Assembly: GCA_938041945.1 (NCBI GenBank)
Contig: CALISC010000010.1
Coordinates: 1 to 5,996, forward strand
Direction of reading: 5' to 3'
From: an uncultured Acholeplasmataceae bacterium
GTDB taxonomy: Bacteria; Bacillota_I; Bacilli_A; Acholeplasmatales; Acholeplasmataceae
Length of the DNA stretch: 5,996 nt
Position numbers and translations under genes: made by a program. Positions 1 to 5,652 of the stretch are shown in pieces (position 1 is the stretch's first letter; every line of letters starts with the position of its first letter). The notes under the pieces are model-generated. The model saw nothing but the letters and a program-made list of their open reading frames with translations. It searched no databases and was not told the origin of the DNA.

Positions 1-69
1 TTTAAAAAACTGAGTGCGGAGTTTAGTTTATTGGCGATTTTTATATATTTAATAAATAGAGATTTCTAG
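1..69 (+). CDS. Possible 3' end of an upstream gene (partial)
   Basis: Reading frame 1 is open from the window edge to a TAG at 67-69 and gives 22 residues ending LINRDF. The other two plus-strand frames stop by base 13. The stretch is hydrophobic in the middle (SLLAIFIYLI), which would fit a C-terminal helix or membrane segment. A clear promoter starts immediately after it, at 75-83, which supports a gene boundary here. There is no hairpin terminator between the TAG and that promoter. I do not recognise the product, and a frame this short could be open by chance. Confidence 0.4.
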   Translation, partial: FKKLSAEFSLLAIFIYLINRDF

Positions 70-74
70 GCTCA

Positions 75-83
75 TGATATAAT
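75..83 (+). promoter_or_regulatory. Extended -10 promoter of the first membrane protein gene
   Basis: TGATATAAT matches the extended -10 consensus TGnTATAAT exactly; the hexamer is at 78-83. No convincing -35 box lies 16-18 bases upstream (the sequence there is AT-rich, around 54-60), so the TG extension probably replaces it. Transcription would start near base 90, leaving a leader of under 20 bases before the ATG at 107. Confidence 0.7.
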
Positions 84-95
84 AAAAATGTTCTT

Positions 96-102
96 AGGAG
101 AG
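96..102 (+). promoter_or_regulatory. Ribosome binding site of the first membrane protein gene
   Basis: AGGAGAG is a strong Shine-Dalgarno match. The core AGGAG at 96-100 is six bases before the ATG at 107, which supports that start. Confidence 0.8.
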
Positions 103-106
103 ATAT

Positions 107-976
107 ATGTATAAAGAAAGACCTTATTTTTTTCAACAAAAAAATGCCCGTGTAGACGAGGATTTCTACAATTACAATAAAAAAACTCAAAAAAATAAAA
201 CTAAGTCAGATTCAGTTGCTTTTAGAAAAACTATGTTTGCCTTGCTTTTGGTAGCAACTCTGTTAGTGGCTGTATTCTTAATTTACTCACCAATCCCTGG
301 CTTAATTAAAATCGCGCCTGGCATTGAAAAAATGTTCATAGCACTTCGTTTAGACATGGGTGTTGTATTTACAATAATTTTTCCATTTTTCTCACTGATT
401 TTAGGTTTAACTGTAGTATCACTATGTAGATCTACTGTTGGAAAAGTATTAGTTAGTTTATTGACTGTGTTGTTTGCTGTCGATGCTTTTTACTTAGCTA
501 TTAACATTCATACTGGTTTACCTGGTTTGCCAAATAACGTGACTTCACCATTTGTTCCTTACCTATTTAATGCAAAACTATTTGCAAATGCAAATGGAAC
601 TATGAAAAAACTTCTTTATTTTGAAGGAGTTACCAACGCAGATAAACTAATTCTTCCTCAATTGCTTAATATTTATCTTGGTTGCTTGTTTGTCTTCTTC
701 TTAGTTGCTGCTATCCGCAAACTAAGAGTAGATAGTTCACTATTTGCGTTTACTTTATTTGTCTTTATGTTAGTAATGTTGCCATTTACTTTCAAAGTAT
801 TTAATAACTTTGCTGGCAAAACAAATCTGAAAGCCTTAACTAAATCACTTGTGTTCATGCAAACATATGTTGCTTGGTACTACTTAGGTGTTTGTGTGTT
901 GTTAATCTCAACTTCTATTGCAGGACTTGCCTATAGAGAGAAAAAACCTGTTAAGAAAGAAAAAGTTGCAAAATAA
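107..976 (+). CDS. Six-span membrane protein of unknown function (289 aa)
   Basis: I do not recognise this protein. It opens with about 40 polar, lysine-rich residues and no signal peptide, followed by six likely membrane helices near residues 42-61, 85-107, 112-133, 184-203, 211-230 and 253-274. It ends in a lysine-rich tail (REKKPVKKEKVAK). Positive charges between helices 2-3 (CRSTVGK), between helices 4-5 (RKLRVDS) and at both termini put N and C inside the cell. This leaves an outer loop of about 50 residues (134-183) rich in Gly, Pro and Asn. No catalytic or transporter motif is visible. The start has a strong ribosome binding site. The gene has its own promoter and is followed by a terminator, so it appears monocistronic. 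The single Trp is TGG and the stop is TAA. The predicted topology closely resembles that of the next gene. Confidence 0.85.
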   Translation: MYKERPYFFQQKNARVDEDFYNYNKKTQKNKTKSDSVAFRKTMFALLLVATLLVAVFLIYSPIPGLIKIAPGIEKMFIALRLDMGVVFTIIFPFFSLILGLTVVSLCRSTVGKVLVSLLTVLFAVDAFYLAINIHTGLPGLPNNVTSPFVPYLFNAKLFANANGTMKKLLYFEGVTNADKLILPQLLNIYLGCLFVFFLVAAIRKLRVDSSLFAFTLFVFMLVMLPFTFKVFNNFAGKTNLKALTKSLVFMQTYVAWYYLGVCVLLISTSIAGLAYREKKPVKKEKVAK

Positions 977-982
977 ATCAAT

Positions 983-1010
983 AAAAGCGTGGTGAAAGCC
1001 ACACTTTTTT
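983..1010 (+). terminator. Rho-independent terminator after the first membrane protein gene
   Basis: The arms 983-992 (AAAAGCGTGG) and 999-1008 (CCACACTTTT) form a ten-position stem with one C/A mismatch (988/1003) and a six-base loop TGAAAG. A run of six T (1005-1010) follows the GC-containing part. It begins six bases after the TAA at 974-976. Confidence 0.8.
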
Positions 1011-1037
1011 AATTAAAAAATACCTTCGCATAAAAAG

Positions 1038-1046
1038 TGTTATCAT
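1038..1046 (+). promoter_or_regulatory. Extended -10 promoter of the second membrane protein gene
   Basis: TGTTATCAT fits TGnTATAAT with one mismatch in the hexamer (TATCAT, 1041-1046). No -35 box is seen at the usual distance. Transcription would start near 1053, giving a leader of roughly 43 bases. It lies just after the preceding terminator, so the second gene has a transcription start of its own. Confidence 0.5.
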
Positions 1047-1083
1047 TGTTAACGGATGTTGTTTTTAAACAAAAGCCAAAAAG

Positions 1084-1089
1084 AAGGAG
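1084..1089 (+). promoter_or_regulatory. Ribosome binding site of the second membrane protein gene
   Basis: AAGGAG is a strong Shine-Dalgarno sequence ending six bases before the ATG at 1096, the same spacing as in the first gene. It supports the chosen start. Confidence 0.8.
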
Positions 1090-1095
1090 CACGCT

Positions 1096-1857
1096 ATGTT
1101 TAGAGAGTATTTAGTTTCAAATGAAGCCAGTAAAACAAGAATTATTTTTAGATTTATTGCCTATATCTTACTTATTTTAACCACTGCTTATTTTCTACTT
1201 GCCTTAACTTCTTCGGTTGGCGAAGTTTTTAGTTTTGCTAAATCTGGTTTTTTTAAGAAATTTAAGTCAGTTTCAAATGTATACGTCTACTACTCTTTTA
1301 TTTCTTTATTTCTAATGGCACTTTGTTTCTTGATTTTAGGTACAACTAGAAACACTTTACTTAAAATAACTGGGGTGAGCACTGCAATTGTTATTAGCAT
1401 GGTTGTGATTTTAAGTTTGTACTTTGATTTTAAAATGCCAACTCCAAAGGGTGTGGAAAGTCGCTATGAAAACTCAGAGTTCTCAGGTTTTTTCATCCAA
1501 AGTATCTACACTAAACCTTTTACTCACAAAGCACTAAACCAAATTTTAACTGCTTTTAAACTGCAAAACTTTGCACACTTTAAATGGTTAGCACTTACTC
1601 CTGGTATTTTAACACTGCTTGCTAGATTTCACGCAGCGGGTTCAGAGAAAAAATATTTAGCGTTTTTAAGGCTGGGCTTAGATGTTTTAACACTGAGTTT
1701 TGTGTTTATCACGCTAAACCTGTTTTTACTACACAGAGTAACAATTGATTCACTACAACACGCTTTGGTATACACTTCACTTAGCCTGTCAGCACTTGGC
1801 ATTGGCTTTTTGTTGTCAGGCACTATTATTGCTTTTTTCCACATCAAAAAATACTAA
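1096..1857 (+). CDS. Second six-span membrane protein of unknown function (253 aa)
   Basis: I do not recognise this protein. Likely membrane helices are near residues 17-38, 65-83, 90-110, 163-178 (the weakest), 191-211 and 222-247. The short N-terminus (FREYLVSNEASKTR), the loop TTRNTLLK, the loop after helix 4 (ARFHAAGSEKKYLAFLR) and the tail HIKKY carry positive charge, so N and C are probably inside. This leaves outer loops of about 26 residues (39-64) and 51 residues (112-162). The larger loop carries Lys, Glu and aromatic residues but no motif I can name. Loop lengths track those of the preceding gene closely, though I see no obvious residue-level identity. Its only Trp is TGG and the stop is TAA. 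No hairpin terminator follows, so transcription may run on into the tRNA gene and stop at 2017-2048. Confidence 0.85.
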   Translation: MFREYLVSNEASKTRIIFRFIAYILLILTTAYFLLALTSSVGEVFSFAKSGFFKKFKSVSNVYVYYSFISLFLMALCFLILGTTRNTLLKITGVSTAIVISMVVILSLYFDFKMPTPKGVESRYENSEFSGFFIQSIYTKPFTHKALNQILTAFKLQNFAHFKWLALTPGILTLLARFHAAGSEKKYLAFLRLGLDVLTLSFVFITLNLFLLHRVTIDSLQHALVYTSLSLSALGIGFLLSGTIIAFFHIKKY

Positions 1858-1891
1858 TTTCGTGATTTAAAACTAACTTAAAAAGCGATAG

Positions 1892-1920
1892 TTGAAAAAA
1901 TAGGGTTATTTTTATATAAT
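1892..1920 (+). promoter_or_regulatory. Promoter of the tRNA-Arg gene
   Basis: A -35 box TTGAAA (1892-1897; consensus TTGACA) and a perfect -10 box TATAAT (1915-1920) are separated by exactly 17 bases. Transcription should start near 1927, a few bases before the mature tRNA 5' end at 1931. This is the best two-box promoter in the window, as expected for a stable RNA. Confidence 0.85.
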
Positions 1921-1930
1921 TCTATTTGTT

Positions 1931-2007
1931 GGTGCAGTAGCTCAGCTGGATAGAGCAATAGCCTTCTAAGCTATCGGTCGGGGGTTCGAATCCCTTCTGC
2001 ATCGCCA
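1931..2007 (+). tRNA. trnR: tRNA-Arg (anticodon UCU)
   Basis: The full cloverleaf can be drawn. The acceptor stem is 1931-1937 with 1997-2003 (one G/T wobble). The D stem is GCTC/GAGC (1940-1943, 1953-1956). The anticodon stem is ATAGC/GCTAT (1958-1962, 1970-1974). The loop CTTCTAA places anticodon TCT at 1965-1967. A five-base variable loop and a T arm with loop TTCGAAT (1985-1991) follow. The discriminator is G2004, and CCA is encoded at 2005-2007. UCU reads AGA and AGG; AGA is usually the main arginine codon in such AT-rich genomes. The gene stands alone, with its own promoter and terminator, rather than in a tRNA cluster. Confidence 0.97.
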
Positions 2008-2016
2008 TTTGACTTT

Positions 2017-2048
2017 AAAATACTCTGGTCCTGCCAGAGTATTTTTTT
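2017..2048 (+). terminator. Rho-independent terminator after tRNA-Arg
   Basis: The arms 2017-2028 and 2034-2045 pair perfectly over 12 bp; the strong core is TACTCTGG/CCAGAGTA. The loop is five bases (TCCTG) and a seven-T run (2042-2048) follows. It ends tRNA transcription and any read-through from the membrane protein gene upstream. Confidence 0.92.
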
Positions 2049-2058
2049 GTCAATTTAA

Positions 2059-2092
2059 AAACCCATTTGCACCAATTGGTGCAAATGGGTTT
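2059..2092 (-). terminator. 34-bp perfect palindrome, probable terminator of the minus-strand operon
   Basis: Two 17-base arms (2059-2075 and 2076-2092) are exact reverse complements centred on AATT. Read on the minus strand, the hairpin starts 18 bases after the stop codon of the YitT-family gene (2111-2113) and runs into five T (complement of 2057-2061). That fits a Rho-independent terminator for the operon. On the plus strand it is followed by TTTAAATG and a run of T (2098-2104), so it could also catch read-through from the tRNA side. Confidence 0.75.
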
Positions 2093-2110
2093 AAATGTTT
2101 TTTTGTGTCT

Positions 2111-3268
2111 TTAGGCTAAAGCCTTAATTCTAAATCTACCTTTGAAAGAAGAAATATGTTTAAAGGTAATAAAGGCTTTCGGGTCAATTTTAAATATTAA
2201 ATCAATTAGTTTTTGTTCTTCAAACTGATAAACAACGGTCAAAAGTACTGATTTATCTTGAAAACTGTATCCACCTTTAGCGTCAATTAAAGTAACTCCG
2301 TGTTTAAGTTCTTTAATTAAGGCTTGCGAAAGTTCTGTTTCTTTTGTTGTGACAATCAAGGCTTCTATTAAGTTATATGAATTGTGGATTTTATCCATCA
2401 CCACCATTGAAATTAGCAGTCTAATTGAAGTAAAGATAAAAACATAAAGAGCATAAAGCATCTGAGGCTTGTCTTTAAGTTGACCAATTCCTTTTAAGAT
2501 TTTGCCTTCTGGCCCTCCGATGTTTTCAACGAAACTTTTAATTACGGAGTTAGAAGGGTCTGCAAACATTGCAAAAAAACAACCAAGTGAAATAATCGTT
2601 AAGTTCATAATGGTTGAAATCTTTCCAACCGACATTTTACCTTTATTTAAAGCAAGAACTTGCCCGATTATATCAAGACCGCCAGTTGAACCTCCATATT
2701 TAAGAGTTCCACCAGTTCCAACACCAATAAAAATCCCACCAGCAATCGCTAAAATCAAAGGTGAAGTGGTTTTAAGTAAATCAATTTGCAGGAACTTAAC
2801 GCAAGTTGCTTGCAGAACAATTGAAACTGTTGAGTAAAATGCGAAAGTTTTTGAAACCTTAAACCAACCAAGTAATAAGATTGGAATATTTGCAAAAATG
2901 ATAAAGAGTGAAAGCACCGTTTTGGCGTTTTCTTGATTTAAATTGACTTTGGCAACGTGGTGCAAAAAGTCAACAATTAACTGCCCTATACCAGGCACTC
3001 CGCCTGTATACATGCGAACGTATGAAGCCTCTAGAAACCAAGCCAAGCCAATTCCGTAGATAAAGGTGAAAAACACAGCCATAAAAAGACGGTTAGCTTC
3101 AGGTAAAGCCTTGTTTTTAATAAACTCGTGTCTTTTGGCTTGTTTTTCGGTGTAAGGAATTTCAACTGGATTCAGGGTTCTGTAAAAGGTAAGTTTTTTT
3201 GATTTATTTAACTGAGTTTGCTTACCTGTGTGTTCTATATATACAGGAGCTTTTTCTTTGGTTTTCAT
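2111..3268 (-). CDS. YitT-family membrane protein with C-terminal DUF2179 domain (385 aa)
   Basis: This is a conserved membrane protein of the YitT (DUF161) family; its biochemical role is not established. About 55 basic, polar residues come first. Six likely helices follow near residues 61-80, 117-135, 141-158, 169-188, 216-235 and 269-290. Family signatures are the glycine-rich GGVPGIG (89-95) and GGSTGGLDIIGQ (192-203). Residues from about 298 form the soluble DUF2179 domain, with the typical elements LKHGVTLIDAKGGYS (321-335) and IDPKAFI (361-367). I chose the ATG at 3266-3268, four bases after the metG stop. A TTG four codons upstream (3278-3280) is in frame but would overlap metG and has no better ribosome binding site. 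It is the last gene of the minus-strand operon and is probably translated by coupling to metG. The stop is TAA. Confidence 0.9.
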   Translation of the reverse strand: MKTKEKAPVYIEHTGKQTQLNKSKKLTFYRTLNPVEIPYTEKQAKRHEFIKNKALPEANRLFMAVFFTFIYGIGLAWFLEASYVRMYTGGVPGIGQLIVDFLHHVAKVNLNQENAKTVLSLFIIFANIPILLLGWFKVSKTFAFYSTVSIVLQATCVKFLQIDLLKTTSPLILAIAGGIFIGVGTGGTLKYGGSTGGLDIIGQVLALNKGKMSVGKISTIMNLTIISLGCFFAMFADPSNSVIKSFVENIGGPEGKILKGIGQLKDKPQMLYALYVFIFTSIRLLISMVVMDKIHNSYNLIEALIVTTKETELSQALIKELKHGVTLIDAKGGYSFQDKSVLLTVVYQFEEQKLIDLIFKIDPKAFITFKHISSFKGRFRIKALA

Positions 3269-3272
3269 AAAA

Positions 3273-4811
3273 CTACTCAAGGTCTTTTTTGTCTAGTCTA
3301 ACAAAAAGAATTTCTGGTTTTTTAAAGAAAATTTCTTTAAAAGGAGTTTTCACAAGTACAGATTCTAGTGTATTTTCGCTAATTTCTAACATTGCCTGGA
3401 TTTTTTTTGCAGTTTCTGGAATAAACGGCAGCAAGGCAATTGAAAGTACACGAATGACTTTAAAAAGTGTAGTTAAAACTGCCATTAGTTTGTCTAGTTC
3501 TTGGTTTTTAAATAAGTTCCAAGGTTCTTCAAGGTCAATAAACTTATTAGCAAGACGCGCTAGTTCTAAGATAGATTTAGCGGCTTCTGCAACTTTATAT
3601 TCTTGAAATAACTCAGTTAGTTTACCTGGTAGACTTTCAATGTAGGTATCGATTTCTTTAAAGTTTTCATCAAAATTTGTGTAGTTTGGTGAGAATTTTG
3701 AATCAAAGTATTTAGCCAACATTCCAAATGTTCGGTTAACTAAATTACCAAGGGTATTGACTAACTCTGTGTTGGTTTTTTCAAGTACCAGGTCATAAGT
3801 TAAGTTGCCGTCGTCTTTAAAAGGAATTTCTGAAAGACAGTAAAAACGGACTTTATCTACCCCAAAAGTTTTAACTAATTCATCTGCGTAAATGGTGTTG
3901 CCAAGCGATTTTGACATCTTTGTTTGGTGAGTCAGAACCCAAGGGTGTCCAAATACAGTCTCAGGCAATTCAAGTCCGAGCGACATTAAAAAACAAGGCC
4001 AGTATACACAGTGAAAACGGGTGATGTCTTTACCAACAATGTGAGCGTTAGCCGGCCAAAGTTCACTGAACTGTGTGCTTGTTTTATCTGTGTTGTATCC
4101 AATTCCGGTAATGTAGTTGCAAAGTGCATCTAGCCAAACATAAAGCACATGTTTTTTATCAAAATTAACCTTTACTCCCCAGTCAAAAGAAGATCTGGTC
4201 ACGCAAAGGTCTAAAAGTGGTTCTTTTAAAAAAGCCAAAATTTCATTTCTGCGACTTTCTGGCATGATAAAACGAGGGCGGTCTTGAATGTGTTTAACTA
4301 GTCGGTTTTGGTATTTAGAAAGAGCAAAAAAATAAGCCTCTTCTTTCATTAAAATTGGTTTTTCACCGTTTGGCAAAAGTCCGTCTACCAAGTCTTTTTC
4401 GCTAACATATGCCTCTTCTGCTTTTGAGTAAAGACCTTCGTAATAAGACAGGTAAATATCGCCTTTTTTAAACATAACGTCTGCTATTTTAGCAACCGAT
4501 TGGGTGTGTACTTCGTCTGTTGTTCTGACAAAATTATCGTACTCTATATTAAGCAGTTTTAAGTTATCTTTAATGTAAGTAACGATTTTATCAACATAGT
4601 CTTTTGGCGACATTTTCGCCTCGCTAGCCTTTTCTGCGATTTTAAGACCGTGTTCGTCAGTCCCAGTTTGAAAGTAAACATCGCGCCCTGCTAGTTTGTA
4701 AAATCTAGCGATGCAATCGGTTAAAATCAACTCATACATATTGCCAATATGCGGGTATGAAGAAGTATAAGGAAGAGCAGATGTTATATAAAACTTATTT
4801 GTTTTTTTCAT
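3273..4811 (-). CDS. metG: Methionine-tRNA ligase (MetRS, 512 aa)
   Basis: This cytoplasmic class I synthetase charges tRNA-Met, including the initiator, with methionine using ATP. The HIGH signature is HIGN at residues 21-24, in the context ITSALPYTSSYPHIGN, and KMSKS is at 298-302. The N-terminal half also has the typical YFQTGTDEHG (46-55). EEPWNLF (428-434) carries the Trp expected in the anticodon-binding helical domain. The connective peptide (EGLYSKAEEAYVSEKDL, 125-141) has no CxxC pairs, so this is the zinc-free type. The protein ends after the helical domain, without the C-terminal tRNA-binding domain of Bacillus MetRS (about 660 aa). I chose the ATG at 4809-4811 because AAAGAGG lies upstream, the conserved fold starts directly after it, and the length fits the short mollicute enzymes. 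An upstream in-frame start at 4853 would add 14 unconserved residues inside rsmI. The gene overlaps the end of rsmI by 17 bases and stops with TAG. Confidence 0.97.
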   Translation of the reverse strand: MKKTNKFYITSALPYTSSYPHIGNMYELILTDCIARFYKLAGRDVYFQTGTDEHGLKIAEKASEAKMSPKDYVDKIVTYIKDNLKLLNIEYDNFVRTTDEVHTQSVAKIADVMFKKGDIYLSYYEGLYSKAEEAYVSEKDLVDGLLPNGEKPILMKEEAYFFALSKYQNRLVKHIQDRPRFIMPESRRNEILAFLKEPLLDLCVTRSSFDWGVKVNFDKKHVLYVWLDALCNYITGIGYNTDKTSTQFSELWPANAHIVGKDITRFHCVYWPCFLMSLGLELPETVFGHPWVLTHQTKMSKSLGNTIYADELVKTFGVDKVRFYCLSEIPFKDDGNLTYDLVLEKTNTELVNTLGNLVNRTFGMLAKYFDSKFSPNYTNFDENFKEIDTYIESLPGKLTELFQEYKVAEAAKSILELARLANKFIDLEEPWNLFKNQELDKLMAVLTTLFKVIRVLSIALLPFIPETAKKIQAMLEISENTLESVLVKTPFKEIFFKKPEILFVRLDKKDLE

Positions 4812-5652
4812 TGATTTTAACCTCTTTATAAATTTCTGACTTAGGTTTACCAAGAGTTTTTGCAGTTAATTTAATTGCTTCCATATCAGAAAAACCATGG
4901 TTTTGATAGTTTAAAAATAATTCTTTTAGCGATAAATTAGTCTCTATTTTGGGCTTATCACTACCTTTTATAATTATAACAAACTCACCTAAATTCTGAA
5001 TTTCGCCAAAATCTGCGTTTACTAAATCAAACCAATAGAAAGTCTCGTGCAACTTAGTCAGTTCACGCGCAACCATAATTTCTCTTGACTTAAAAACAGA
5101 CTTTAGCAATTCAAGAGTTTTAGTTAGTCTATGTGGGGATTCGTAAATTACTAGTGTCTCTTTTCTTTCAGTGTACTCAAGTAAAGTGTCTATAGCCTCT
5201 TGTTTTTTTCTTGGCAAAAACCCGAGAAAAGTAAAGGAGTTTGTCTGGAAAGTTGAGCAAATTAAAGCAGGCACAAAAGCAACTGGGCCAGGAAGCGGTA
5301 CGACGTTAACTGAGTTTTCTTCTTTGACTGTTTTAATTATTTCAAAAAGTGGGTCTGAAATTCCAGGAGTACCAGCGTCCGAAACCAAAGCAATATTCTT
5401 GCCTTCTTTAAGCATTGCAATAATTTTTTTGCTCGCTATTTTTTCGTTGAACTTCTCGTATCTAAAAAGTGGTTTTTGAATGCCGAAATGATTAAGTAAA
5501 ACAAGAGTTCTTCTGGTGTCTTCACAAAACACCGTTTCAACTTCTTTTAAAACTTCAAGGGCTCTAAGAGTTATGTCTTTTAAATTCCCAATTGGAGTTG
5601 GTACGATATAAAGAGTTGGGAAATTATTTTCAAAACTAGTTTGTATCTTCAT
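4795..5652 (-). CDS. rsmI: 16S rRNA (cytidine-1402-2'-O)-methyltransferase RsmI (285 aa)
   Basis: RsmI uses S-adenosylmethionine to 2'-O-methylate C1402 in the decoding centre of 16S rRNA, acting on the 30S subunit. The tetrapyrrole-methylase-type fold is clear: LYIVPTPIGNLKDITLRAL (14-32), CEDTRRT (43-49), SDAGTPGISDP (91-101), PLPGPVA (119-125), FLGFLPRK (142-149) and YESPHRL (170-176). ARELTKLHET (195-204) follows, and a small C-terminal helical domain (about 237-280) fits the RsmI helix-turn-helix. Length is normal for the family. The ATG at 5650-5652 overlaps the holB TGA by four bases (ATGA). I see no Shine-Dalgarno before it, so translation is probably coupled to holB. The 3' end overlaps metG by 17 bases. 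The stop is TAA. Confidence 0.97.
   Translation of the reverse strand: MKIQTSFENNFPTLYIVPTPIGNLKDITLRALEVLKEVETVFCEDTRRTLVLLNHFGIQKPLFRYEKFNEKIASKKIIAMLKEGKNIALVSDAGTPGISDPLFEIIKTVKEENSVNVVPLPGPVAFVPALICSTFQTNSFTFLGFLPRKKQEAIDTLLEYTERKETLVIYESPHRLTKTLELLKSVFKSREIMVARELTKLHETFYWFDLVNADFGEIQNLGEFVIIIKGSDKPKIETNLSLKELFLNYQNHGFSDMEAIKLTAKTLGKPKSEIYKEVKINEKNK
4821..4827 (-). promoter_or_regulatory. Ribosome binding site that decides the metG start
   Basis: On the minus strand AAAGAGG ends nine bases before the ATG at 4811, inside the last codons of rsmI. It supports the 512-residue form of MetRS over the longer frame that opens at 4853. Confidence 0.6.

Noticed and set aside
1059..1072. TTGTTT-TT-AAACAA inverted repeat in the leader of the second membrane protein gene, considered as an operator or attenuator.
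   Set aside because: The stem is only six bases with one GC pair per arm and a two-base loop; too weak to support a regulatory call.
1929..2083. TTGGTGCA occurs both at the tRNA-Arg 5' end (1929-1936) and in the palindrome (2076-2083), suggesting a tRNA attachment site.
   Set aside because: The shared stretch is eight bases at the 5' end of the tRNA. Integration sites usually duplicate the 3' part of the tRNA, and no integrase gene is nearby.
2502..2837. A 111-codon open frame on the plus strand opposite the YitT-family gene; similar shorter frames lie opposite the other genes.
   Set aside because: These mirror strongly supported coding regions and show no recognisable product or convincing start signals of their own.
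3320..3342. An 11-base inverted repeat (TTTTAAAGAAA and its complement, one-base spacer) near the 3' end of metG.
   Set aside because: It has a single GC pair and encodes the repetitive FKEIFFKK stretch, so it is best explained by AT-rich lysine and phenylalanine codons.
4812..4853. A longer MetRS starting at 4853 with 14 extra residues.
   Set aside because: It would lie deep inside rsmI; the ATG at 4811 has a ribosome binding site and gives the usual start directly before the conserved fold.
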